Source of the DNA: Posidonia oceanica
Lineage: Eukaryota; Streptophyta; Magnoliopsida; Alismatales; Posidoniaceae
DNA length: 64,000 nucleotides
Direction of reading: 5' to 3'
NCBI GenBank assembly: GCA_037176725.1
Contig: JAZBRS010000026.1
Coordinates: forward strand, 150,113,501 to 150,177,500
Shown here: positions 31,583-42,464 of the stretch, piece by piece
How positions within the stretch are numbered: position 1 is the first letter of the stretch
Layout: every line of letters starts with the position of its first letter
Made by a program: the position numbers and the translations under genes
Notes under the pieces: generated by a model
Database searches by the model: none
Told to the model about the DNA's origin: nothing
What the model saw: only the letters and a program-made list of their open reading frames with translations

Positions 31583-33724
31583 CTACCCTCGGTGTGACGG
31601 TCTCAGCTTAGGAATCAAGGTCTCCTTTGTTAAGTCCTGGAGTACATGGGAATCAAGGTCTCCTTTGTTGGATGGGCTCTGCTCTAGATCTACTGGTATG
31701 CACTGGATGGATGCGAACTCAGCCCGAGCAGTTGATAAGATGATCTCTACATCTGCATGATTTACTCGGTAGTTGAACAAAGGCTCTTGATGTATCTGCA
31801 TCACTTGTTGGTCCCCTTGTTGATCCGCCTTTAGTCCGGCTTTGAGCTCAGACCACATGATCTCACCCTTGTCATTAAGATTGTATATTTTATCTTTGAC
31901 AATGAAGCATTCTTCAAGGGTGTGCCCATTGTTCTGATGATAAGGGCAGTGCTTAGCTATATTAGTGTTTGGATAGCTTGGACTGGCTCTAGGAGCTGCA
32001 GATCTCCACTCTCAACCAGCATCCTGAATGTATCGGGGATTGATTCAGGAAGCGGCGGATAGTTTTCCCTCTGAGGGCCTTTGTAGTTTCGTGGAGTAGG
32101 GACACTATGGTAGTTCCTCTGTCCTTGTTGTTGCCCCTGGTATCTTTTCTGGGCATGTACTGGATAATCAGGTGGCTGTTGTTGTTGGTGCTGTATTGGC
32201 TGCACTAACTGCCCCTGGTACTGCGCTGGTTGGCTTAGGTACGGCTCTGGCTGATACTGGGTTGGTTGCCCTTTGGCCAGGAGTGATTGCTCAGACTGGT
32301 ATTGGCCCTTCTGCTTCTGCTGGATTGAGACCTGTGCCATTTCACCAATGATCCCTTCGAGTGTATGGCCGGTGCTTTTCTTCCTGCCCCTTCCCTCGAG
32401 CTCTAAGAATGGTAGATCCTCTTTGTGACGGAGTATTCTTGCAGCATGCTCATGTAGCTGAGGGTATGTTTGGAGGTCACTCATTAGTAGCCCTGTTTTG
32501 AGTGCTCCTGTAGTGTTTCGGACGATGATCTCGACAGCTTGGCTTTCAGGAATATAGCATTTAGATCTTGCAGCCATGTCTCTCCATCTACTTGCAAAGG
32601 TGGTGAACTCCTCATCAGGTTTCATCTTTTCAGCGAGGAGGTCGCTCATTGTAGGCTCATGCGGATGCGATGGACATATTGGCGTAGAAATTTCTCCTGG
32701 ACCATCTTGAAGTCATTGAGATCATACGCTATGAGCGTGTTGAACCATCTCAGTCCTTCTCCTTCAAGCTCTTAAAGAAGAGGTAGATTATAAGCCCGTT
32801 ATCATATTGATAGGGTAGAGCATCCATAGCAAATGTGGCTAGATGGCCTCTTGGATCCTCTATTCTACTGTATTTCCTCATTTTTGGCATTTTGAATCCA
32901 GGTGGAAGAACAAAATGAGGAAATTTCGACGTGTCAAACCCTATCGGTGCTTTAGTTGTAACTCCCGCCTCAGTGAGTGCTTCAGAGATCATCCTCTTAA
33001 CGTCCTATCCTAGCACGGCTTGTTGTCCTGGCTCGGGTGTCTGTGTGTCTGTGAGAATGGTGGTAATGACGGGTTATGTTGCGGGGAAAAGAAGGATGAC
33101 TGGAGTCGTGTAGGGTAGTGTGGTGTGTTAATAGGAGGTTGTTGTGGATGGAAGAACGATGATGGAAGTGGAGTGGGGTTGTATTGTGTATTAGCAGGAG
33201 GTTGTGGTATGTATTGGGTTGTATATGGCGGAGTAGGATAGATGTAAGGGTAGGTGGGCATCGTGTGGTATGGTGGGTAGGAACCTTGGTTAGGGAAGGT
33301 AGGGTCTGGTACGGCATGCATATAGACTGGTGTATGGAATAAGTGGTTGTGGTGTTCTTAGAGGGTCGGGGTTTGTGTAGGTGAAGTGTTGTTGAGCCAG
33401 GGACTGCTGGACCTCGTGTGTTTCCTCCTCAGTTGGATGAGAGGTAGTCACGATGGGAGGCACTACATGGGAAGTCAACTCTGGACGTGTAAGCCCAGGC
33501 TGAGTGTCCTATGTTTGAGAATGATTTGTCTCTCTTCCTTCTTCAGTATTGTAATCGAAGGGGATGGAGACGTGCGGGAACTGTTGCTGTCCTGTTGCTT
33601 GCGAGAACCGAGGGGTTCCCGACCCTTCTGCTTGTGGAGTTGAGTCCCTGTGGAAGAACCCGTATGGGCCTAGAGTCTGTTGCACCATGCAGGTGGAGGT
33701 AGATGATGTGCCAGTGTATTCCAT
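31583..33724 (-). pseudogene. Element C gag, frameshifted
   Basis: Pieces in three frames line up as one gag. A Pro/Tyr/Gln-rich N-terminal part lies at 33724-33010 (YPYIYPTPPYTTQYIPQPP). The capsid-like core follows (FPHFVLPPGFKMPKMRKYSR, DPRGHLATFAMDALPYQYD, then FTTFASRWRDMAARSKCYIP). A Gln-rich segment and NYPPLPESIPDTFRMLVESG come next, and a zinc-knuckle-like CPYHQNNGHTLEEC near 31900-31945 ends the readable part. Frameshifts lie near 33000-33300, 32660-32750 and 31975; TAG stops are at 33509 and elsewhere. The motif order is that of Tat-type gag, but residues differ too much from A and B for the same family. Confidence 0.75.
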
Positions 33725-35351
33725 TTTTTCTTTTCTTTTTTCATTCTTTTCTTTTTTTCCTTTCTTTTCTTTTTTTCTTTTCTCTTATTTCTTTCTTCTT
33801 TTCTTTCAGACTATTTCAGACTATTACAGGAGATTTTAAGAAAGATATTACAGACTTAATACACTAGTTAATACAGACTCGATGAAATAAAGGAAAATAA
33901 ACAAGAACAATTTATGTCGTCACTCCTGCAACCTACGAACAGTAAAATTAAACTCTTGCAAGCAAGGCACTCTGAAACGAAAAGGTTTCCCTGCTGTCGC
34001 CTGTAGAACAGGTGGCCAAACAAGTCACCATTTGCACTAGCGACTGAGCGAGGCGCCTTCCTAACAGGTGGCTATGCCTCTGTTCAGAGCGCCGCTTTTA
34101 CTTGTTTAAGTGTTTAATTAATCGATTAATTAAACCCGCGTGTGTGTCACAAGTAAATGGGATTTTTGCTTTCAGGTACCACTCCTTGACATTCGTTAGG
34201 GTCCACCAAGGGGGCCTAGATGGGGGGCTTGTCTCTCTAAAGAGGGACCCTCCACCTAGGATTCTGTCCTTAGGCTCGTCACTTAGTCAAACCATAAAAC
34301 AATAAATAAACACGAAATATTAAAGTGTAAAGTATTTACCAAGTTTTAATATTGACTCAGGGAGAAAGAGGAGTCAATAATAACACTTAGGACACCTTGA
34401 GATCTTGATCTAACTATTGCAATTAACATTGAGTATGGGAGAACGACTTGCACTGGCCCGGGTTCGCTCAGGTTAATTGTTCTAGCTAGAGAAAGACTTC
34501 CTCAAGGAACTTTAACTTTAGTATAAAACAATTAGTTTCCACCTTAAGGGTGGACACAACAAATCTAGAGATTGTTAAAAAGCTAAAAAAACATAGTAGA
34601 CAGGAATAGTTGTTTTTAATTTTTTATGTAACTGCAGATCCAAAAATACAACACAAATTACAGAAAAACTAATGATCTGCAGTAAAAAATGGACTAGGAT
34701 GAGTTGCCTGTTTCAATGGTGCCTCTGTCAGTCGCCCCCAGGAGGTGCGGCTAAGACAGATGCTCCTTGGACAGGCGGCTCAGTGCCAAAGTCTTCTGAC
34801 CTTAGTAAAACAGACCCAGCTGTTGAAGCTTTGGATTTTACTGATGTCAGAAACAGATATAAAAAGAAAAAAAACTGATAAAGGCTTGGGAGTTGTGAAA
34901 ACCTAATCGCACGATCACCCGAACCAAAAACTACACCTAGATCTATAAAAAAAAATGGAAAGGAAGGAAAGGAATTACTAATGTAGCACAGGGGTTGGCT
35001 AAAGCCGAGTCCCACCGTGATCACCACTTTCTGTGGATGTGGATTTGGGAGGGGGTGTTTAAGAAGATGACTGTGCCTCCACGTAAGTCGTCAACTTTTG
35101 TTGTGATCACCACTCGCCTTGGGGTAGACAAGACACCTTGGGGGAGATTATGAAGATGTAGGTCCTTGGACCACTAGATCGACGGCTGGATGTCGTCAAG
35201 CGGCTCCCTCGTGTTACGTAAGCGTTTCCTTTCCTTCTAAACAAAAATAAGAGATCTAGATAAGTTGGTGTGTAGTAAATGATAACAAAGAAGAACAGAG
35301 AATAAGAGAAACAAATAGATCTAATACTAACCGTAGGTTGCTCCTTGCATG
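33725..35351 (-). other. Presumed leader/LTR of element C, proximal part
   Basis: No coding sequence. 33725-33810 is a pyrimidine tract. Around 34000-34080 are GGTGGC/GCCACC-type short repeats (CAGGTGGCCAAAC, CAGGTGGCTATGC) that resemble the array at 49590-49960. Continuity with 49140-50160 is inferred from the target duplication of element B. I could not identify a PBS. Confidence 0.4.
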
Positions 35352-35356
35352 CATAT
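35352..35356. repeat. Element B target-site duplication, left copy
   Basis: CATAT immediately before the 5' LTR. CATTT follows the 3' LTR at 49140-49144, so four of five bases match. This is the expected 5-bp duplication with one later mutation. Confidence 0.6.
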
Positions 35357-35599
35357 TGTTGACACTCCATTTTGACTACCTGGAAGATGGTTGACTACTC
35401 TGGAAAGCTTGCTTGGATTCTGGGATGGCTCTCTTTTTTCAAATTAACCCATTTTGACCTAAAAACCGAATCCCATTCCTAAACCAACCCTAAAACCCCA
35501 CCTAAACCCCAAAACCATCACCTAAGCCTTTTACACACTTTTTTAAGCCATTTTAAACCAAGGCCCAAGCCCATTTCAGCCTTTGGCCTCCTGGGCGTG

Positions 35600-37730
35600 T
35601 TGAACGCTGGCACGGGTAGCGTCCAACGTTGGATGCGCTCTGTCCTAGCATCCAACGGCCAGGGAGTTGTAGCGGCTGCTCCGCCACCTTTGGCTCACCT
35701 CCCGTCCACTCCACCACCCGTACACACTTACTACCCATCTCACTCACTACTCCAAGCCATCCACTAGCTGCCAAGGCCGAGTAACTGCCCTGCCAGGCCG
35801 TCTACTCCGCCCCAGCGCCCCTCCCGCTCACTCCACCTCTCATGCCACCACCGCTGGATTCCCTGTCACCAGCGACTTCGGCGACCACCTCCTGCCAGCC
35901 CACGCCCTCGCCTGCCATGCCTCGTGGGCTCCCCTCACCTAGCAAGCCTACCATGCCCCTGCCATTGCCTGCAAACACCTTTACAACCTCGGCCTCCACC
36001 CACTGCAACCCAACAAAAGCACTCCAAACAGCCATCTTCACAGGATGGCACAGCCCACCACACTCATTTGCCAGACAATTCGCCACTTCTAGTGCCTCCA
36101 GCGATCTCCCACGATCGCTCCCCAACTTCCAGCCAGCTCTCCCGACCTCCCAGCGTGTCCCAGGAGCTCGCCGGAGTAGCCTTGCCGCCACCTTCCGCAA
36201 CGCCAGCTGCAAGCACAAGCACGCCATCTGAGCCGCAACCAGGTAAGTTTCCTTCACCCTTAGCTAGTGCACGCACATAGTAGCATGATAGGATAGCTAG
36301 CACACATGCATGCCACCTTGGTTGGCTGGAATTGGCCCGGCCTTCGGCCACGAGGTGGAGGAGGTGGGCGGCCCGATCTAGCCATCCATTTCCAGCTCTG
36401 AACACATGGGCGTGTTCGTCTCGTCCCCTTCTTGCTTCCTAGATCCTTAGGTTCCAGTTTTGGATCGATCTTAGCATCGATTGGGCCGGAGGTTTGCTCA
36501 GCCTGTTGGACGCTCCATCTGGTGCGTCCAACGTTGGACCTACCCTGAGGCAGCGTCCAATGACCTGTAGTTCTTTTTGCTTGCCTTTCGCTCTTATCTT
36601 TGCTTCTGTGATGCTTTAGCTTGCATGCTTAGCTGCTGTTTTGTTCTAGCATGTTCTCTTCATGTTTCTAGAAGCCATGCTAGGTTTGGATTCATGTTTC
36701 TTGCCCCTATTTAGTCTGCTGCTCTTGGGTGTTGGACGTTGGAATGTAAGGGTCCAACGTTGGCCGCTGTGGTTTCAGTGTCCAACGCCCCTGCATGCCT
36801 GCACTTGCTTTACTGCTTTGAAGTTATGCTTATTCTATGATATGCGTTCAATCCATGTTGCATGCCTCCGGTTCGCCTATTTGTAGTAGCTTGCATGCAT
36901 GTTTAAGTGGTGTTTAAGTGGGGTTTAGAGCTGAGCTCCCACTTTGCAGGTAGGTTTGCATCCTTCATGTGTTGGACGCTGGGGGCTTCAGCGTCCTACG
37001 TTGGACGCTACCGCTACCAGTGTCTTACGCCGCTGCTCAGTTACTCTTGTTTTAAGTGCTTGCATGATGCTCTGATCCCTTTGTTTGCATGATCTCTGCG
37101 CTTGTATGCTTGCCTAGCCTTCAGAGCAACTGCTCCTCAGCTTTTATAGTTTATATCCAAGTTTTATGCAGGTTTTTTGTTTGATTATGCCTCTTAGTGC
37201 ATTGTACACTGCTGTTCCTCGCGTCCAGTGTTGGACGCAGGTGTAGCTCGCGTCCAACGCTCTGGTTGAGCTTTATTCCTTGCATGCGTTGCAGATGTTA
37301 TTTTTCTTGGATTTTTCATATCCTATGCTTGCATGTTTAGCCTATGCCTGCTTACAGTAGCCTAAATGCATGCTTACATATTTTGTTCATCATCTGTATG
37401 CTGATTTGCTATGCTGTCCTTTGGCCTGTGTTGGACGCCAGTCTCTCTGGCGTCTAACGTTGGACGCCATGCCATCGGGCGTCCAACGCCCTGCTTGTTT
37501 AAATGCTGATCTTTGCTTGCATCCTGTTCTGAGCTTGTTTCTGATTTGCTGTCCTGATTGCTCTGCATGTCATGCACCCATCCTACTGCATCTCTGCATT
37601 TGCATCACATTCATATAGCTAGAATGCATCAACTTTTTAAAGCTGCATGCTGTTTGCCTCCAGCAGGTGTTGGACGCCTCTGTCCTTGCGTCCAACATTG
37701 GACGCAGTTATTGCTGCGTCCAACGCTTGC
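35600..37730 (+). repeat. Seven double-hairpin modules in the B LTR
   Basis: Each module is about 60 bp: GTTGGACGC-loop-GCGTCCAAC followed directly by a second GTTGGACGC-loop-GCGTCCAAC, so the junction reads TCCAACGTTGGA. Modules begin near 35605, 36507, 36731, 36970, 37210, 37429 and 37669; the last five are spaced about 215-243 bp. Stems extend with different but matched bases: GCCAG/CTGGC (37434), GCAG/CTGC (37700), GCTG/CAGC-like (36762, 36975). The 3' LTR copy lies at about 46060-48185. Confidence 0.8.
36239..36248 (+). promoter_or_regulatory. Consensus 5' splice site in the B LTR
   Basis: CCAG|GTAAGT, a perfect plant donor, directly after a GC-rich block with continuous open frames. 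Kept in the 3' LTR (near 46702). The A2 LTR has AAAG|GTATTT after a similar GC-rich block near 52880. This suggests a spliced 5' leader, but no acceptor was identified. Confidence 0.35.
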
Positions 37731-38689
37731 AGTTGGCTGAACTTGATTTTGAAATGCCGATTTTGCTTTGCTCGTCGTTTTCTGCGTTTTATTGCTCCCG
37801 GTACATGCCTACGATACCCTTGCATGCTGTCGAGACCCTATTTTGGTTTTGCGCCTCGCCTTGCACGCTTTCCCATGGTTTCACCTTGGACCCACTTTCG
37901 CTTTCTCTCTTGCATATCGCTCGCTTGCATCGTTCTCTGTGCTTTTGCATCATTCTCCGTGCTTTTGCATCATTTTGCGCACCTGCACCGTTTTCTGCAC
38001 CCGCTTTTGCTTTATCCCTTGTGTGTCGCTTGCATTGCATGGTTTTCCTCGCCGTTTTGTTTTATCGCCTACATTTGCATTTTGGGCAGTGATGCTTTCG
38101 GCCTAGAGTTCTTATGAACCAGGGTTCGCCTGGTTCGGAACACTAGTAGCGCTGCTGAGTGCATAGACAGCACGTTTAATTTCCATACATGGCATTCTAA
38201 GCACTTAGGCATTTAAAGCATTAGGCATGCATTGCACTTGTCGCCTACGGGCGTATAGCAAAGGCAAGCGATTGCTGATATCCAGCATATGTGAGCGAGT
38301 TAGCCTAGAAAGACCAACTTCTCGAGCATGTCGGGGGTGCCTAACACCTTCCCCACACGTAACAGGAGTCCTTATCCTTTCTTTGGCCCGTAGTGACCAT
38401 TTTGCCCTCGTCTCTGGCACGAGTCATCCATTTTTGCATAGCATTACATCTATTTGCTTGTTTTCTATGCTTTTCCTTGGTTTTCCTCGTCTTCCCCATA
38501 ATAGAGTTGGTGGCGACTTCCTTTTCTCTTTTCTTTCTTTTTCCCTTTGGCTTTTCGCCTCTGTTTTCGGTGTTTTGAGTCATGTTTCCTTCTCGGATCA
38601 CCCGCTAATAGTGAACCTGATTTCCGATCAGTGCATGCGAGCTCTGGCAGCATCCACGGACGATCGCGAAACTCATGGGATCGCTACAG

Positions 38690-38707
38690 TGGCGACTCCA
38701 CTGGGGA
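38690..38707 (+). promoter_or_regulatory. Element B primer-binding site (tRNA-Arg)
   Basis: TGGCGACTCCACTGGGGA, one base after the LTR. It differs from the A1 site at one position. It is complementary to TCCCCAGTGGAGTCG-CCA, as I recall the 3' end of another plant tRNA-Arg isodecoder. Confidence 0.8.
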
Positions 38708-39831
38708 TGCAAGATTCCGGCTTTCGTTTTGGCTTTCTCGCCGCTTGCTTTTTGTGCTTTTGCTTGCCTAATGCTTTTGCATGCCTTGCTTGCTTACTTG
38801 CTTGCTTGTTTATTTACTCGCTTTATGCCATGTTTGCTTGCGCCGCTTCATTTTCTCGCATTACATGCCTAAATACTTGCTTGGCACACTATGCATGCTT
38901 TTTGTGTGATTAGTGTTTTGTTTTACATAAATGCTATGCCACTGCACATGCACATGCCATGCATAAATGCCTTTTGACATGCTAAGTGTTTCTTTTTCCA
39001 CTATCATGTCCACATACACATGCACATGCCATGCACGTGCCTTTTGCCTTATTGCATGATTGTCTGCATGCCATGACTTCTTATTTCTTTCCCTTTCATG
39101 CTTTTGCCATGTTTAGGATATTAGAAACTTGTTTGCTCCCCTTTGGCTTAATTTAAAAGCTACAATAAAGCCAACATTTAACATTAGAGCACAACTAGAG
39201 CTAAACTTGCAATTTCCTTCCCTGGTTAATAAAACGCAAATAAAAAACTCTAATGCATATTGCATGTTTGTTCATACTAGAAAGCATGCATCTTCTCATC
39301 CCTGAGTCCACCCACTTAGTCTGAGAAGGATAGTCCTGGTCTCTCGTTCAGCTGCTTTGGCATAGGGCGAGTAGGTCGGTCTATCCCCCCTTGTCTGGGG
39401 TCGTGTCGGTGCTACTAGAGGGTACAACCCATGCCTCGGCAGGGTCAAGGCCACTACTGCACCACCCGTTATACCTGAGCTCTAGGCTAGGGTCTAGACG
39501 GGAGCCTTGTTTTCTGACCTGGAGTCAATAAATCCCATTACCAATGAGTGCGTCCTAGTAGGTCATCTACTTAGGACATGCATAGTGAGAGAGCGCATAT
39601 TAGGGCATTCATTTGCATGCGTGCCATTCATGCCACCTCTAACAAACTTCTTTTGCATCCAACTTCTAACATCTCTGCTGTTTTTACAGGTAGGTGCAGG
39701 ATCTGCTGCCAGGACCCTGAGCGTCTCTCCTCTGTCCTTGAGCTATCCGTCACTTTCGGTAGTGGCTCCCCTCTACATCTCGCATCTTTACTCTCTCGTC
39801 GCAGCCTTCCTTCACTCAAACTCAGTCAGCG
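38708..39831 (+). other. Element B leader
   Basis: Non-coding, from the PBS to the gag ATG. Early part is rich in CTTGCTTGC and TTTGC motifs. Landmarks such as CATGCCTAAATACTTGC and CACATGCCATGC are shared with the A1 and A2 leaders at the same distance from the PBS, consistent with a common packaging region. Confidence 0.6.
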
Positions 39832-42241
39832 ATGGCCTAGTTTGCCGGTGAGCTCTGCTTTTTTGTTGACTTGGAGGGCTTTACCACTTGGGTCCCTCTG
39901 GATCTCGCTTCCACTCACTCTGTGCCTCTTGTGACACCAAGATTCCATCCTCAGGTGTCTAGGGCACCCCAGTATGCTGCAGGGCATTGGCAGACCTACG
40001 CCCCTCCGGATCCGGTCACCGAGCCTGTCTTGATGACCGTCCCTCGCGCTCCGGAGGTGCCTCTGACTCCTTCGTCCAAGGGCTATGTCGCTCCCGACAT
40101 CCCTGCTACTGCGGCGACCTTTGCCATAGGTTCCCGACCTCTTGAGTCTGCCCCCGACCGGTCTTGCAACTCAGCATTCCCACTCACGGGTCCTCTAAGG
40201 TGTGATATCGGCACCTGATGGAGATTGCCCAGACACTGCAGGGCATGGCTCTATCAGTTCACCCCTCTTGTGTTCCTGCTGTCCCTAAGGTTCTTCTGCA
40301 ACCTGCACCTGCACACACTGCACTTCTGCCTGGACCATCGCCCCAGTTACACATTGCTCCGGCGATGAGGGCACGGCATCTGCCTCCTGCTTCTGCACAA
40401 CACTATGCATTGCATGCACCTCCGCCATCTGGTGATCAGTCCTTCGGGCTGGTTGGAGCATAGTACCCCACTGGCTCGCTGCTCGACCCCACGCCTACGC
40501 AGCAACTGTTGCTCCAACACTCTGCACCATGCACTACACAGCATATTACCTATCCACCCCCTTGCATCAGGTTCAGACTCCAGCATACTTTCCTACCTAC
40601 ACCGCACGCACGCACAGATACGCCGGCCATCATGTCGCACCACCAGGCGATGCGATGGACCTAGAGGAGCACCTCGGTGCGTCCTTTTCGGCGTATGTGG
40701 CCCCTGCCCCTGCTGCACCACCTCCTTTGGCAGCAGCTCCAGTATCCGACGACGACAGGTTCGCCGTTCTGGAGAAAGCACTACTTCTAGTGCAGGGCAA
40801 AGACCACCAGTCTTACCAGTTTCGTGACCTCTGTCTCTTTCCTGAGGCCGCACTCCCTTCGAAGTTCCGCATCCCAGACTTCGATAAATACAATGGTAGA
40901 GGCTGTCCCATCTCGCATCTGAAGGCGTACTGCGGGGACCTTACTCAGCTCCAGCCTGACGAAAGGCTCCTTATCCGCCTGTTTCAGAAGAGTTTGATCG
41001 GCCCTGCGCTCAAGTGGTTCACTTCCCTTGACATGGCTGTGGTTCGGACTTGGACTGATCTTTCTCAGGCCTTCCTTGAGTAGTATGCATTCAACCTCGA
41101 CTTGATCCCCAAGAGGAAGGATCTTGTCGCCATCCGGTAGAGGCCCCAAGAGCCATTCGGGGAGTATGTCGGTCGCTGGCGCTCCTTAGCCGCCCAGATC
41201 AAGGATAGACCCTCTAAGGAGGATTCTATCGAGATGATCATCAAGGAGGTGCTGCCAGCGACAGGGACTCTGCTTTGCATTCAGCACAACACTAGCTTTG
41301 CATCACTGGTTAGGGCTAGCGCCTGCAAAGAAAGCTCACTACGAAGTGGGCATTTCCCCGCACTTTCTACATTAGCTAGGTAGGCCAACATCTCCAGCAA
41401 TCATCGCAACAGCAACAACAACAACAGCTTCGCTCTCGGTTACTCCGAGCAGCACACTACAGCATGCGCTGATCCTCCCGAAGAGCCTGCCTATGTAGAG
41501 AGTCAGCTAGACCCTTTTCCGCCAGAGCACACACCTAATTATGCACACACTACACACACTGCCACTGTCGAGCCTGTGCATCACATCGCACCCGCTTGGC
41601 AAGGACTCCGACCAGGGTAGAAACGACCTCGTCGGGCTGAGTGTGATTACACCCCTCTGCCCGAACCACTAAGCGTCATCTTCCCTCAGGTCGAGTCACA
41701 CCTGCGACTCCCGGCTATCTGCCCGTCACTGAATCCTCCTCTGTGGTGGCATGACACGAATCAGTTCTGCAGCTTCCATCGAGCCACGGGGCACTCGACG
41801 GATGACTGCGTCACTTTACGGGATGCCGTCCAGGGCCTGATCGACCGTAAGGCCTTCAGCGTTGCCGTGCAGGAGGCAGCACCTACACCGGCACCTGCAC
41901 ATGCACTTGCACCAGCACTTGCACAACTTAGTGTAGTTGACCCTTCCTCTTCTGAGCCTGTAGGCTTTGCAGTTGTCGGAACCTTGGGGGTCTACACCAG
42001 GCTTTTCTTGAGTCCAGCTCTGCCCCGGTGGATCCTTCTGATCCCATTGGCGCAACCCCCTTTTTCCTATCTGTCCTATCTCATCCGAGGGACGCTCGGA
42101 GATGCAACGGTAGCGTCGACGACAAGCCCAGTCGCAGCATCATCCAGGTTAGCTCCTCCTCCAACTTTTGTAGCTCTAGTGCTCCCCGCACTGCCATCAG
42201 CACCTCCAGCAGCCCCAGTGCTCTCCGCATTGCCGACATAG
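39832..42241 (+). pseudogene. Element B gag
   Basis: Homologous to A1/A2 gag along its length. ATG GCC at 39832 is followed by TAG where both A copies have CAG. Recognisable parts: AGHWQTYAPPDPVTEPVLM, LQGMALSVHPS, HHVAPPGDAMDLEEHLGA, KFRIPDFDKYNGRGCPISHL, LLIRLFQKSLIGP, FGEYVGRWRSLAAQI, and a zinc-knuckle-like CSFHRATGHSTDDC at 41768-41810, then an Ala/Pro-rich tail. Frameshifts lie near 40210 and 40480. TAG stops occur at 39838, 40461, 41084 and near 41141, 41380 and 41618. No frame continues into protease. A stop at 42239 ends the tail. If B moved in its current gag-only form, gag was probably intact then and decayed later. Confidence 0.85.
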
Positions 42242-42464
42242 CCCCTGCTGATAGCACCAATAGCGTAGGAGCAGACCCAGCACCTCCCTCCCGAGGTTGC
42301 TGGCAGGTATGTCCCTCTTACTCTCTCTTTTCTTTCCTGTCTTGTCTTTTCGTTTCTTGTCGTTTTGTTTTGCGTTTTCTCGTTTGTCAGAAAACCCATA
42401 AAAAATACAAAACACTTGAAAACTTAAGAAAACATGCCTTTCCCCTTTTTACATCATGGGCTGG

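Larger units (their letters stand above)
35357..38688 (+). repeat. Element B 5' LTR
   Basis: Starts TGTTGACACTCCATTTTGAC, ends GGGATCGCTACA. The final part (38100-38688) matches the A2 LTR end. The middle (35600-37730) carries seven paired-hairpin modules. A GC-rich exon-like block (35690-36242) ends in a consensus splice donor. Compared with the 3' LTR, the first ~530 bp and last ~100 bp are clearly more divergent than the 2.7 kb between. Confidence 0.9.

Noticed and set aside
35842..36280. 113-151 codon frames in the GC-rich part of the B LTR, repeated at 46271-46865
   Set aside because: No known motif, open on both strands because of base composition, and part of the LTR. Kept only as a possible untranslated exon ending in the splice donor.
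38227..38913. 228-codon frame at the end of the B 5' LTR
   Set aside because: It crosses the LTR end and PBS, and the 3' LTR copy is different at its end; no motif.
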